Part shown: positions 49,506-60,996 of the stretch, piece by piece
How the letters are laid out: every line of letters starts with the position of its first letter
How positions within the stretch are numbered: the first letter of the stretch is position 1
Origin: Symbiotaphrina buchneri
Lineage: Eukaryota > Ascomycota > Symbiotaphrinales > Symbiotaphrinaceae
DNA length: 64,000 nt
Assembly: GCA_001599915.1 (NCBI GenBank)
Contig: BCIG01000016.1
Location: forward strand, 248,001 to 312,000
Direction: 5' to 3'
Position numbers and translations under genes: made by a program
Notes under the pieces: generated by a model
What the model saw: only the letters and a program-made list of their open reading frames with translations
What the model was told of the DNA's origin: nothing
Databases searched by the model: none

Positions 49506-50970
49506 AAGGGTCCACCTGGGGACACTGAGGGGTCCCTGTTACGCTTATAGATGTTACATCTAAAGTACCTTGTCTTCTGCATGAGAGGCGTTGTGGTATG
49601 GGCGGGTGGCCGGGGGACACGCATTCCGTCCGTACAGCAGTACCTTGGCCTGTCGGTACATCCAATGTTTATAACGATGGGAGTCCGTTTCCGAAGACGC
49701 AATACCGGGCCATCATTGTAGGCCCTACATGGGCGCGGGCCTTGTAAGGGAGTAGGACATGCCACGACGCAACAGTGAGCCTTTGAGGCTCCATTTTCCA
49801 CGGTCCGGGCGTTGATTTCTCACAAAGCGAAAAGGGGATTATGTTGGTCATCTGGCTCGACCTGGGAGTTGGACGTCGTTCGAAGTGGGACGGTGAGCTG
49901 TCGGACTGGCGATAGGCAGGGGTGGATCGGTTGCGGGGATCGCCATTACACTGATTGATCAATCCCGTCGGTTCAAGGTCGAGGCCTGCAATAAATCCGC
50001 TGTTACACAGCGCAACCAATATGAACAAGGTACCGACCTTACCTTGGTACTCCGTGCCGGTGGAGGATACCTAAGGTACCTTATCCTTCGGGGTGTTATG
50101 GAGTACCTTAAGGTACCTACCTTACGATACGGGAAGATAAAAGGCGGGGAAAAGGGGCCCGTTGGGCTTTTGGTTGGGGGACAGCGTGCGGCTAGGCACC
50201 TTACCTTACCTTACTGTACTTGGTAAGGCCGGGTACATAAGGTAGCTGCTCAAGCCAGACGGTCCGTGGGTTCATGTCGGGGATCGGGAAGTCTGAGGTA
50301 ACTGATGTTGCATTGCAATCCACACATAATAATGATTTGGCTGCCACCCGATAAGGGCAAGGTGTACCTACTCCGTATACCGTTCATTATTGACCATGTA
50401 AGTTACTCACAGTGTAGGGTTACAAGCACATGCAATCTTACTTCGTAGTGATCCGTACATCTACGGATTCACCACGGAACTCTCATCCTTGCCATGTCCA
50501 AGGTACCTACCTGCCTTATCTCCTTCACCAAAGCTCTCAAGTACCGGAAACCCTTGCAGTGTACCTTGGATACTCCCTTACTATACAGTGTACTAGGTAG
50601 GTACTGACTGATACGAGTCGAGTAAGGTAGGCTGTCCTCAACAAACTGTGGGTAGCTTACCTGCACGAGTACTCAAGGTCAATTGACCTATCACCTATCA
50701 AGATTCAACCACCACCATATATCTCCTCTTTCCTCCTGCTCTGACGCGGGTCCCCCGGCGAAAGAGACGGTGAGCTGAGCAGGTCAATCCATGTGCCCTC
50801 CTCCCATTCCTTCTTCCACAACCTCCCTGACCTCGACCGCAAGGTTCATGATTCATCCGTCTACTCCTGTCCTACTCCTCTCCTACTCCTTGGTGATAGC
50901 TCTTCTTTCCACTGTCCTGGAAACTCGAGCTTGATCTTATCCCTTGTCGACTCTGGCCGTCGCAACTATC
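49506..50970. promoter_or_regulatory. Long gap with several AAGGTA/TACCTT clusters
   Basis: Clusters occur at 50,027-50,130 (AACAAGGTACCGACCTTACC, TACCTAAGGTACCTTATCC, TTAAGGTACCTACCTTACG), 50,195-50,245 (GCACCTTACCTTACCTTACT) and 50,500-50,660. ACTCCGTA words also occur at 50,048 and 50,369. This is the richest such gap in the window. Short open frames have no recognisable family. A CT-rich leader precedes the gene at 50,971. Confidence 0.55.
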
Positions 50971-51734
50971 ATGCCGTCCTTCCGTCTTGCATCCTTCCAG
51001 GCGTTGAAGCAGATCTCCCGTGTCACCAAGCCACCTACTCGCTCTCTCCATCTGACGGGGCCTGCTTCGAACCCACCCAGAATCGTTAATGCTGCGCAGG
51101 GCAGTGCTCATCCACATGTTCCCCAGAGGTTAGTTCAGCCGGTCACAACCTACCAACGTACTGTCGTCACTGATGGGGGAGCTGACCGCGAGGCGCGCAG
51201 TGATTTGCCGCTGGTCGCACATAACACAAGGCAGTTCAACACCTCCCGCTCCTTGAAAGCGGTCAAGGATAGTTCGACAATGGGTTTTGCCTATCTTCCC
51301 CTTATATCCTCTGCTGCCGGCGAGCCCGAAAGGATCCGTGTTCCCCTCCTGCCAGAAGTGTCGTCACCGAGAAACCCAGAAGTGTTACAGGATGTGCTGA
51401 TGCCCGTATGCGCCTCTGGCCCACCTATCTTCATGCAGTCCTCCACCTGAACTGTAAGCTCACCAAATCATCTCCCCAGGTCACTCGCGCCGAGATCTTG
51501 ACCGTGTCCGCCGACGGTACCCAAATTGTCTCGCCATCTGCAATGTACGAGGTTATCGACAACACCTCCGTCACCATCGATCCCTATACCTTACCCGAAA
51601 TCGTGTCAAGCGCCGCAGCAAAGCTCTCCTCCATCCCCATAAAGGTGCTAGAGGAAAGGTCAGGGTTGGTAAAAGAACTATGGGAGTCGATCGTCGAGGA
51701 TCTGCTAAGGCCACAGGCGCTGAAGAGGGCTTGA
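50971..51734 (+). CDS. Uncharacterised protein, mitochondrial-type N-terminus
   Basis: Two exons (50971-51405 and 51480-51734) join in frame to 229 residues. The N-terminus MPSFRLASFQALKQISRVTK has Arg/Lys and Ser/Thr but no acidic residues, like a mitochondrial presequence. The middle has a Pro-rich LLPEVSSPRNP segment. The C-terminal part has ILTVSADGTQIVSPSAM and VIDNTSVTIDPYTLPEIV, followed by a helix. I do not recognise the family. An in-frame Met at 50,944 would add nine residues. Convergent with the dehydrogenase at a distance of only 130 bases. Confidence 0.65.
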
Positions 51735-51863
51735 AATACACATGTCACCATTCTGTGCTGCAGGGACTGCCACCGTTTTGGGGCGGGCCCTGTATGGGAG
51801 AGAAGCGGAAGTTGCAGATAGGATTCGAGAGCTACCCCTTTACGGCTGACTTTGATTCTGCTG

Positions 51864-53274
51864 TTACCTGCCCGCCACTTCATTGAGTACGCCCCCGTCC
51901 ACCGCTATTTGATCTGAGTTAGCATTATCCATTACGAGAGTTCTCTTTCTGTAGACTTGCCTAGGATTTCTCCGTTCACATATTTGTTCTTGCTCAGAAA
52001 GATCTGCACACCATGATGGGACCGTTAGCTTGGGATGTGCCCACTTGTTCCGAGGCATCACGCACCACAGCTTGACTCATCTCCTCGTCACTTCCTGCTC
52101 TCTGCGCAGGGACGTGCCCTTTCTCCTGCACCTTCTCCACCGGCATGTGGCTTTTTTGCTTGTCGTCACTTCCCTTCATTGTCATCTCGCTGGGAAAGTA
52201 GCCCGGGGCTATACTGTTCACCCGCACCCCTGTCTTCTGAAACTCGGCGGACATGAGTTTTGCGAGGTGCACGGTCGCCCCCTGTGACGGCGCGGTGAGC
52301 TCAATCTTGTACTTTCTAAAAGTGATGTAGTAGGGTGCCAACCTTTGCAGCATTGTAAGCGAAATGGCCTTGAGAGTCTCTCATTATTCCTGACATGCTA
52401 GAAATAACAATGACTGAAGGTGACATATGGCCATGAGTCTTGACCCCAGCTTGCAAGAGAGGTAGGAAAGCGACCCTAATAGGACAATCAGGACAGTCGC
52501 TCTCCGGGTTATGTCATGCCAGGTGTCAGACGGGGCCAGAGCCTTACGTGGAGAAATAAACAGCCGTGACGTCGGTGCTATATGTCTCAGCCCAGCTTTC
52601 GAAGGTCTCGTTCTTCCATAGCTTCTCCTTTAACTCCGACGCGTCTTCAAGATCTGGCTCAGCTTTTGGTCCAGGGACACCCGCAGCAGCCACTGTCACA
52701 GACGAACATCAGGTTATGGCACGATATTGCAAGATTAGGTGCTCACCAAGCAGGTCAAGGTATTTCTCCTTCTTGGAGACCTCCTCAACTAGGGACTCGA
52801 TCTGGTCTTTCCTCGTGACATCACAAGGGCCCACACTTGAAGGCTGGACTTAGAACATGGCCTGAGGCAAAGCAATGTTGCTCCGTCTACTTACGGGATG
52901 ATCTGCCCACCCTCGTCCGGATTGTGCGTTTTGGCGGCATTCTCCAAAGCATCCATGCCTGCGTCATATATCAGCCACAGCTCTCCGTACATGGAGTGTA
53001 GATGCGTACGGCGGCCTGTAATATAGACCTTCGCGCCTTTATCAGTCATGAGTCAGTCGCGATTGTCTACCAGCGCCATCTGAAGGAGAGTACCATTGGC
53101 AGCCAGCACTTGAGCAGCCATCAAGCCGATCCCGGTTCCACCACCGGTAATCAAACAGACATGTCCCTGAACCTAAGGAAGATATTAGTCCGGACACGTC
53201 GCCCTCAGAGGCAGTGTCGTGGGGCCGGATACCGAGAACAGACGTTCGACTTTGAGATCTTCCGTCGACGCCAT
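51864..53274 (-). CDS. Short-chain dehydrogenase/reductase
   Basis: A classical SDR oxidoreductase using NAD(P)H; substrate unknown. It starts MASTEDLKVERLFS, and an intron (GTATCC..TTAG) precedes VQGHVCLITGGGTGIGL. There the cofactor-binding motif TGGGTGIG is intact. Later parts keep the catalytic YNAAK in HFAYNAAK, followed after another intron by GATVHLAKLMSAEFQ and VRVNSIAPGYFPSEM. The protein ends AVDGGVLNEVAGR. At least six introns. The last intron (51960-51905, 56 bases) has a GC rather than a GT at its donor, in an otherwise good context (G|GCAAGT, branch GCTAAC, acceptor ATAG). SDRs near this type often reduce sugars or ketones, but I cannot assign a reaction. Confidence 0.9.
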
Positions 53275-54950
53275 GGTTGTAGCTTGGGATATCACAAGGA
53301 GTGTCTCGCGTGCAGACAAGCCTTTTGTGGAAGTGAAAGGAGACGGACGGGGTAAGGAGTGAAGAAGGAGGGCAGAGGAGAGGAGACGAGCAGGGTGGTC
53401 CTGGGTGCTTTATTTATGTTGGGCTTCGAGTGGGCGAATCCAGAGGGTTACAACCTGACGAGCTGGTAACGCGTTATACTGTCTTGGTGATTGTGCGCAT
53501 CATAAGAAGGTAAGGTACCTACCTTACCTTAAGGTACCTGTCAGAAAGTGTACATGACGTCAAGTCTGATCACCTCCGCACCGCTTGAGTTGCAGGTGCC
53601 TTACCCCAAACAGACGTGACAGCTCGCTTATCTACCTCTTTACCGCGCCTTATCTTAGTCAAGTAAGAAGTACCTACAGAGTACCCTTAGTGCAAGTAAG
53701 GGACCCCTCCCAAGGTACCTCAAACAGGCAAGTCTCTGGTCTTGTGTCATACCTAGATAAGATAAGATTCATGGATAAGATAGAAATCCTTTGATCCCCT
53801 GAAGGTAAGAGGTCGGTGAGGAATCCCAAGCGTCAGATCTCTACGTTCCCTAAGGTACGTACTCTATCACCTGCTACACAACGCCTATTACCAGGTGAGA
53901 TACCTCAACTATAAGCTACTAAGATAGCTCACCTCGACTCTCAACCATGCAGATCCCACAACACTCTCAAATTCATCCCAGTCCAATCATCCAAAAATCT
54001 TGTCATTGTTGCCCGCCACGGAAAGTTCGCACCGTGTAATACCTCTTGATCCGGACGGCAACGTCCGACACGGACCTAGCAGATCCCATGGCGTAAACCA
54101 GAAATGCTCCTCGGCTTGCGCGTATCAGTCCCAAGATGGTTGTTTATGAGCGTGGTTGTGTTGTTGTGAAGGGGATCCACAGATGCAACCCCGATCTTTC
54201 GGTAGTGGTTCCAATTGATGTAATCCCTCCGCTGATTCTAAGTGGCTCAGGCCGTTGTGGTAAGTCCCACCACTGGGCGCGTAAACTGGTGGATCTGGAA
54301 CGTACTCAGACATTGTCGGCAGGGATCGGCCCAGGCGAATGATAAGCTGGGGACGGAAACCTGCCGGAGTGCCAGTTGGGCTAGGCACAGGTCGTTCACA
54401 CCGAAAACAAATACAAGCGCCTCATGGACTGCGGTCGAGACCGGAAGGACTTACGCATTGGTCGGATTGGCGCCCAAGATCTGCATTTTCTCTGTCTTGG
54501 TCAAGGGCAGGGAAACCAACAATTCTCACACGGAAGAATTAAGGATCGGAAGTGATGGTGGTAGGTGCGTCTGTCTCATCCAGACAACCCCTTGGATTGT
54601 AGCTGGCTGAACGGATGGGGTAAGACCGCACGATGATGATGATTGGGCATATGCGGGAAGGAGCGGCCCCTGACCACTCTGGCACAGGACAGGTGACCCC
54701 GATTGACCTGTTGCGTATCGAGGAAAGACCACAGTTGTAAACAAACTGGAGCGGCAGATGTCGCTTGGAGGTTCGAGAACAAGGACCCAATGCATAGACG
54801 GTGAGAATGCGTTCGGAGAGAAAAGTTCCCACTTCGCTGAGAGATTGAAGCACGGGCATTAAGGATACCGACACCCCGCATTGCAGGTAGCTTGCCGACT
54901 TCTTGGTGAGCATGGCGTGTGATCAAACATCTTGGCACTGCACTGAGGCT
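53275..54950. promoter_or_regulatory. Long gap, SDR promoter side clustered, remainder blank
   Basis: The left part (53,506-53,727) has AAGGTAAGGTACCTACCTTA, TTACCTTAAGGTACCTGTC and more, next to the SDR promoter. The right part (about 54,000-54,950) contains only small overlapping frames with no family resemblance. I see no gene in it. Confidence 0.5.
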
Positions 54951-55598
54951 CTAGATCCGAACATTTCGATTGTCGATGTCCTCGATGTTCCCTTCACCAC
55001 TGACGTTATCTTTGAGCCGATACTTGCCCGCTGTGCCGGAAGAAGAGATGCTGGCACCATGCTCGTCCAGGGTAGTGTCTTCAAAGCCTAGTTCGCCGAC
55101 CAGTTTGTCGATCATTTTAACCTTCGCATAAGCCCGCTTCAATCGATAATCGAACTCATCAACGGAGGTTTCGGTGTTCTCGAACGACAAGCCGGAGGAG
55201 TCGGTCAGTGTCTGCAGTGCAGAAAGGTGCTTGGCAAGCCGAGGGTTGTCTGATAACGGGGGAAGAGTCGCACAACCATCAGCAGGCCGGCGCAGAATGG
55301 CAGATCCTTGCTCTGCGCGAGGCTGGAGGCGGTCCCCCGTTGCTGCTGATGGAAGAGTGACTGCTGCTGTCGGGAAGACTGATCCTGGGCCAGGTATGCG
55401 GTTGGCCCAGAGCGCCATGCGGCCCTGTAGACGGCCCATGTCCATCCATTTCTCGAATCCCTTCTCCAGCCCAAACACCCGGCCTTCAAGGCGACCTGCC
55501 TGACGACCATCTGCCTCTCCCAGATGGTAGCCCTCGGCGTAGAACTTGTCCTCCAAGCCTAGGGCGCCATCCAGGATATCGTCTTCCGCGTTCGGCAT
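54951..55598 (-). CDS. LTO1: Lto1/ORAOV1-like deca-GX3 protein
   Basis: Lto1 forms an adaptor with Yae1. It brings the ribosome-recycling ATPase Rli1/ABCE1 to the cytosolic iron-sulfur assembly machinery. This single-exon protein of 215 residues has the deca-GX3 pattern near its N-terminus: EGYHLGEADGRQAGRLEGR, then VFGLEKGFEKW, with glycines every fourth position. A middle low-complexity part and a charged helical region (DEFDYRLKRAYAKVKMIDKL) follow. In yeast a C-terminal Trp of Lto1 contacts the assembly machinery. Here the frame ends NRNVRI without one. Divergent to methionyl-tRNA synthetase across 316 bases. Confidence 0.85.
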   Translation of the reverse strand: MPNAEDDILDGALGLEDKFYAEGYHLGEADGRQAGRLEGRVFGLEKGFEKWMDMGRLQGRMALWANRIPGPGSVFPTAAVTLPSAATGDRLQPRAEQGSAILRRPADGCATLPPLSDNPRLAKHLSALQTLTDSSGLSFENTETSVDEFDYRLKRAYAKVKMIDKLVGELGFEDTTLDEHGASISSSGTAGKYRLKDNVSGEGNIEDIDNRNVRI

Positions 55599-55914
55599 CT
55601 GTGATATGCGATTCGCTCGGAAGAGGAGCGAAGTGGTGCTGTGGGATTGCAGATATTGTAATATACAATCAAAATGATTTCTTTGTCCGGAGTCCCTTCT
55701 TTATCCTTATCGGCTCGCTAAACTGCATTTCACCGTGCTAGCAGCGAGGTATCGGTTATAAACTACATTGTACCCCTTGTACTGTACAAAGTACTCGTAG
55801 CTTCCTGGTACTCCTGTCCCAACTGAGTCACCAAACAAATCTGCATCCCCACGCTGATCACGCAGGTGCCGGCGCACAAAACAGTCATCGAACCGCACGA
55901 GCAGTCTTACTGCA
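55599..55914. promoter_or_regulatory. Short divergent promoter, LTO1 / MetRS
   Basis: A 316-base shared upstream region of two translation-related genes. It has no AAGGTA/TACCTT cluster; GTACAAAGTACTCG at about 55,785 is the nearest match. Confidence 0.55.
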
Positions 55915-57900
55915 ATGGCTACAGCCGACAAGATTCTGCCCGTACCGGGCCAGAGGAATGTTCTCATTACCAGCGCCCTGCCGTATGTCAATAACGTGCC
56001 CCACCTGGGGAATATCGTCGGAAGCGTTCTGAGCGCCGACGTCTTTGCCCGGTATAAGTGCCCGGTATAAGATTAAAATATGTGATTAAGACTGCTGACA
56101 CCCGACAGGTTCAACAAAGCTCGAGGACGTCCGACGCTGTTCGTATGTGGGACGGATGAGTACGGCACCGCGACGGAGACGAAAGCTTTGGAGGATGGGG
56201 TCACACCACAAGAGCTCTGTGATAAATACCATGCACTTCATGCGGAGGTGTATAAATGGTTCGATATAGGTTTCGATTATTTTGGGCGGACCACCACGCC
56301 GCAGCAGACGGAGATTGCCCAGGATATATTCCTTAAGCTGTACAAGAACGGTTACCTGCAAGAGAAGACTACTGTGCAGCCATACTGCGAGAAGCACTCT
56401 GCGTTTCTAGCAGACAGATTCGTCGAGGGAGAGTGCCCTCGATGTGGCTACGAAGATGCGCGCGGAGATCAGTGCGACAAGTGTGGCCACCTGCTGGATC
56501 CGTTTGACCTGAAGAATCCGCGCTGCAAGATTGACGGTGCCACCCCCGTGCCTCGGGAGACCAAGCATATCCACCTGCTTCTGGACAAACTACAACCCGA
56601 GATCGAGGCCTGGGCGTCCAAAGCAAGCGAAGCAGGTGCCTGGTCCAGGAATGGCCGTACCATCACGGAGTCCTGGTTGAAGGAAGGATTGAAAGACCGA
56701 GGAATCACACGTGATCTCAAGTGGGGCACTCCTGTTCCTCTACCTGGCTACGAGAACAAGGTTCTCTACGTCTGGTTCGATGCTTGCATCGGCTATGTAT
56801 CCATCACCGCGAATTACACTAAGCATTGGGAAAAATGGTGGAGAGATCCAGAGAACGTCAAGCTTTACCAATTTCTTGGCAAAGACAACGTCCCGTTTCA
56901 CACTGTCATCTTCCCAGGCACTCAGATTGGGACGGGCGATAAGTGGACGATGCTACACCATCTCTCCACGACGGAATATCTGAACTATGAGAATGGCAAA
57001 TTCTCCAAGTCCAGAGGCGTCGGGGTGTTCGGGAACAATGCCAAGGACACCAATGTCCCAGCAGATGTCTGGCGCTATTACCTGCTGGCGTCGAGGCCGG
57101 AGACGAACGACAGCCAGTTTGAATGGCGAGACTTCATCACAAAAAATAACTCTGAGCTCTTGGCAAACTTGGGGAACTTCGTCAATCGACTCGTCAAATT
57201 TGTCAACTCAAAGATCTATGAGTCGGTGATTCCTGACTACACGGTATTGCAGCGGGAAGATCAAGGCTTCAAGGATTGGATAGCCGATATTAACAGGCTG
57301 TTGGCGCAGTATGTCGAGGACCTTGAGGCAGTCCGGCTAAGGAGCGGCTTGCAGGTTGCCATGTCCGTATCCAGACGCGGCAATGAGTTTTTGCAGAGCA
57401 ACGGGCTGGATAACAAACTAGCAGCATCGCAGCCCGAGCGAGCCGCTGCAGTCGTTGGGATCGGTCTTAACCTCATATATCTTCTAGCAAGTCTCATTGC
57501 ACCGTACATGCCCGCAACGTCCACGTCAATTCTCGAACAACTGGACGCGCCCTTCCTGACTATCACGGACCAATGGACTGCAGACGATCTCAAGCCGGGC
57601 CACAAGATTGGCAAGGCCAAGTACCTCTTCAGCAATATCAAGCCAGAGAAGGAAGATGAATGGCGTGCCATGTATGGGGGCACCCAGGCTGAGCGATTAA
57701 AGAAAGAAGAAGAGACGGCAAAGGCTGCTGCCAAGAAGGCCGCGAAGAAAGCGAAGAAAGCCGATAAGAAAGAGAAGCCTGTGGACGCCGACGGGGTGGA
57801 GAGCAAGGAAAAGGGCGGGGCTCAGAACGTCGGTGTTGTAGATGGTGGCGTCGAGGCCGTGACCGAAGGTGTACGACAGGTCGTCCTGCCGAGCTCTTGA
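55915..57900 (+). CDS. MES1: Methionyl-tRNA synthetase, cytosolic
   Basis: Charges tRNA-Met with methionine. Two exons (55915-56051 and 56109-57900) give 642 residues. The class-I motifs are clear: HIGH-type PHLGN after [11 protein letters not shown], and KMSKS-type [20 protein letters not shown] and the zinc-binding knuckle [18 protein letters not shown] are present. The protein begins directly with the catalytic domain, so the GST-like N-terminal domain of baker's yeast Mes1 is missing. The C-terminus has a lysine-rich tail ([17 protein letters not shown]) that may help bind tRNA. The intron begins with a duplicated donor site (see findings). Confidence 0.97.
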
Positions 57901-58600
57901 ACGGAGTGCTCGAAACCACCTATGCTCAGCTCGTCCCCCGACGCAGTTGACGCGTTGGGAACAAGGCCTCAATGATTCCCCTCCGAGAGGCTCCGAGCGG
58001 CTCCAAAGGATCAATGGATATGTGATCTCATTCGAGCGGCATGCATATTGCATATCCCGTCTCATATCTCTCCTTTAGTGATCGAGGTATCTAGAGTACG
58101 GTGCGCATGAGAAAGACCTATGGCCGGCTACATGCTGCGACAATCTGCCCTCTTCCCAAGGCCATTTGCAGCTAGATGAGCACCGCCATATATTAGAAGA
58201 ATTCCAGCTACCGACTCCTCCTGCTATCCAGCGTGACGTTGGTCTAGACGTGTCGTCTTCGACCCCAACACACCATTGGAGTGGACTCGCCAACTGGCCG
58301 GATGCCATCCTGATGTTCGCATCCTCCCTCCAGAGCGGACGATATGCATGCCGCATCCAAGGTTCTATGACCTTTAAGCGCGTAGGTGGGAAAGCATGGT
58401 GCGGTTAGTGTTGTAGAAGTTATGCGATGCCGCGCTGACCATCGGAGGTCTTGCCCGGGATCCTGTCCATTCATACCCCTTGACCCTAACTTCACGGTCG
58501 CATTGACGACTGGGGAGGTCATCGACATTGTATAAATCCCCTGCACGATCTAAAGCCGACCATGCAATGATGTGAAAGCCTCCATGATTGTGTACCTATA
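57901..58600. other. Convergent gap, nothing recognised
   Basis: Between the 3' ends of MetRS and ICE2. Overlapping small frames exist on both strands, with no family match. There is no AAGGTA/TACCTT word cluster. Confidence 0.55.
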
Positions 58601-60032
58601 TCAATCTGACTTCCAGTGACTGGTCAAGCCTCCCTCAATATCATCATCCTTCCCAAGTTTCAGTTCAACAGCATACAAGGCCATGGTGGCGGTGATATTG
58701 ATCCACCTCCAAAGGTTCCCGCCAGCATCTCCGGCCTGGCTAGTCCACCAATCGCCTATACTCGTACCTTCTGAATTCGACGTTGCAAAGTGTTGCATCA
58801 GAAGGCTTATGTAGACTGCGACCAATATGCTGGGACTATACCAGCTCAACAGTCCGAGAAACCAGCCTGCACCGTCGGAATCATCCAAGCTTGGTTCTTG
58901 CGAGAGCGCACGAGCGCCGGACTCGCGGACAGCCGGGATTATGCGTGTGCTGGCGTAGAAAACGAAAAGACGATAGGCAAGTGAGATAATGACAGACGGG
59001 GTAATGGCACTAATAGCTGCCATGATGAACGTCAGTCCGGAGTGGATGGTCGATGGTAATATCGAAATGGCATGGAGGAGAGTGCTGTAAGATGCCATGA
59101 TGATCGGAGGGAACGGCGGAAACTCCGGTTGGGAGGGAGTCACCACGGGCTCTATAGGTTCGGAAGGTTGATAGTCCGTGAATATCTGGTAGATGCACAA
59201 AACGACGTAGGCGAACTGAACCGATCAGTGAAAGGTACGAAGCTGAAAGCAGGAGAAGACTTACTAGCAAGGAGCTTTCCACAGGATTTCCGCGACCACT
59301 GCCAATACCCCAGGCGCCCAAGAAAACGGCACAGGTCAGGGTGACTCCAATGAGCGTAGCATCTACGTTGCCGATCTCAGGGAAGCCCATAATCCTCAAT
59401 AAGAAATAGACCGAACTAGATATGATAGAAGCAGACATGACCAGGAGACCAATCTGAAGAGAGTCCGCGTTAGCTATCTTTCGGGGAAACAATAGATTCC
59501 GGGGCTTTACCATCCACGTATCACTTCGCCCGCGGTTGACTAACCAGCGGCTGATCTGTCCGGCTGCCTGGATGACGAGCAGGCTGCAGAAGCCTTCCGA
59601 AAGCTGAAATGCGGGTGCGGACCATCTCAATAGTTTATCCCAGCCCCCTATCGCTACGGCTTCCAGTAAACCTCCAGGACCAAAGATCCATTCCTTGACC
59701 GTCTCGTTCTGCGCTCTCTTGCCGGCAAACGTCCGCTCAACCCAGCTCGAACCGCCTTCCCCGTCAACCGAGAACCGGTTCAAGCACCATATCAGTAGAC
59801 TTGGCAAGATGAGCCATTGCGTGAACGAGAGAAGCTGTACCACCGAGTATCGAAAGCGGGACCGAGCAGGCGGGGTGAGCAGTTTAAGGGTCGAGAAGCA
59901 GAAGTAGAAGGCTGAGACGGCAAGGGAATACGCAAGGCCACATGTGCGGCCTCCGACGTCGAAAGCGAGTGGTATAGACAGCACGATGGAGGTGAGAAAG
60001 GTGATGGAAGAGAAGATGCGGAAGAGCCACAT
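58601..60032 (-). CDS. ICE2: ICE2 family ER membrane protein
   Basis: A polytopic ER protein that in yeast supports cortical ER shape and inheritance and phospholipid synthesis. Two exons (60032-59265 and 59215-58601) with a 49-base intron (GTAAGT..TTCAG). It starts MWLFRIFSSITFLTSIVLSI, followed by the family hallmark PLAFDVGGRTCGLAYSL. Other marks are QWLILPSLLIWCLNRFSVD and the C-terminal block GGNLWRWINITATMALYAVE. About 460 residues with some ten hydrophobic spans. An in-frame Met at 60116 would add 28 basic residues before the first span. I prefer 60032 because family members start just before the first span. Confidence 0.93.
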
Positions 60033-60996
60033 GGACGCGACTAGCCGTAGGCAGGCTGGTGTGGAGAGGGAGGATCTATGATCGAATCTCGAGAGCCTGA
60101 AGCGCTTGACGCGCACCGACCGCGCGCGGGGGCAGGGTCGTGGTCCTGGCCGGCAGCAGCAACGTGAAGGACCACAGAGCCAGATGCAACTTCGGACCTG
60201 GTCAGGATCAAGACCTCTGGCGTCCTGAGGAGAAGAAGCACGATGAGAGAACTAATGCGCCAGAAAACGAGGATGAGCAGAAGACAGGTGCGTGGGTTTT
60301 TGCAGAGAGGGGAACAGAAATAAAAATATAAACGGGATGTTGTCGATTAAGGTACAAGGTAAGGTATGACCCTGAGATTGGCTTATCTTGTTTTAGTGAC
60401 CTGGAGCAGGACCAGCTGTAATCGGTACCTAGCGAGGGTAGGGTAGGTACCTTGGCCTGCCAGGAGCTAAGGTGGGTATCGCAGGTACCTTACCTTAAGT
60501 CACGAGTACCTCTACTGTTGTAATAAATACAGGATGCTCACTTTCACAAAACACCAAGGTACTCCATACTCCGTTTCGCAAAATCGGAAATCTTCACTGT
60601 GCGTGATCAATGCTGGCTACCTTACCTTATGCTCTAAGATCATCAGTGAATGCAGGTAAGAGTCGTCAAGGAGAACAGCTGATGATGGTGGTCGCGTGCT
60701 TGTAGTTTCGTATTTTTCGTACTGTCCAATACCTTACCCGTACAAGAAATGAAAATCTCAACACCACTACACACTACCGGCACCTGGCCCATACGAACGA
60801 CTGTGATCTCATTGGTGGACCTTCCTCCTTCAATATCTCCTCCCACTCGAAACTCCAAATTTTCGGTACAGACACGGACGCGTTTTGCCAACGTCCGAAT
60901 TTAAAGAGGTTTAAACAAACGGGCAAGCAAAACAAATTGGCGGTGCTGGTTCCCAACCGCTTGACCTTCTGTCCCTAGGGCCGCCTTTGCGATCGT
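60033..60996. promoter_or_regulatory. Divergent promoter with AAGGTA/TACCTT cluster
   Basis: Upstream of ICE2 and MYG1. Dense words at 60,348-60,500 (AAGGTACAAGGTAAGGTATG, GTAGGTACCTTGGCC, CAGGTACCTTACCTTAAG) and 60,617-60,630, with ACTCCGTTTCG at about 60,568. Confidence 0.55.

Noticed and set aside
54125-54938. Several overlapping small frames on both strands
   Set aside because: None shows a family motif, a consistent intron pattern or a plausible start.
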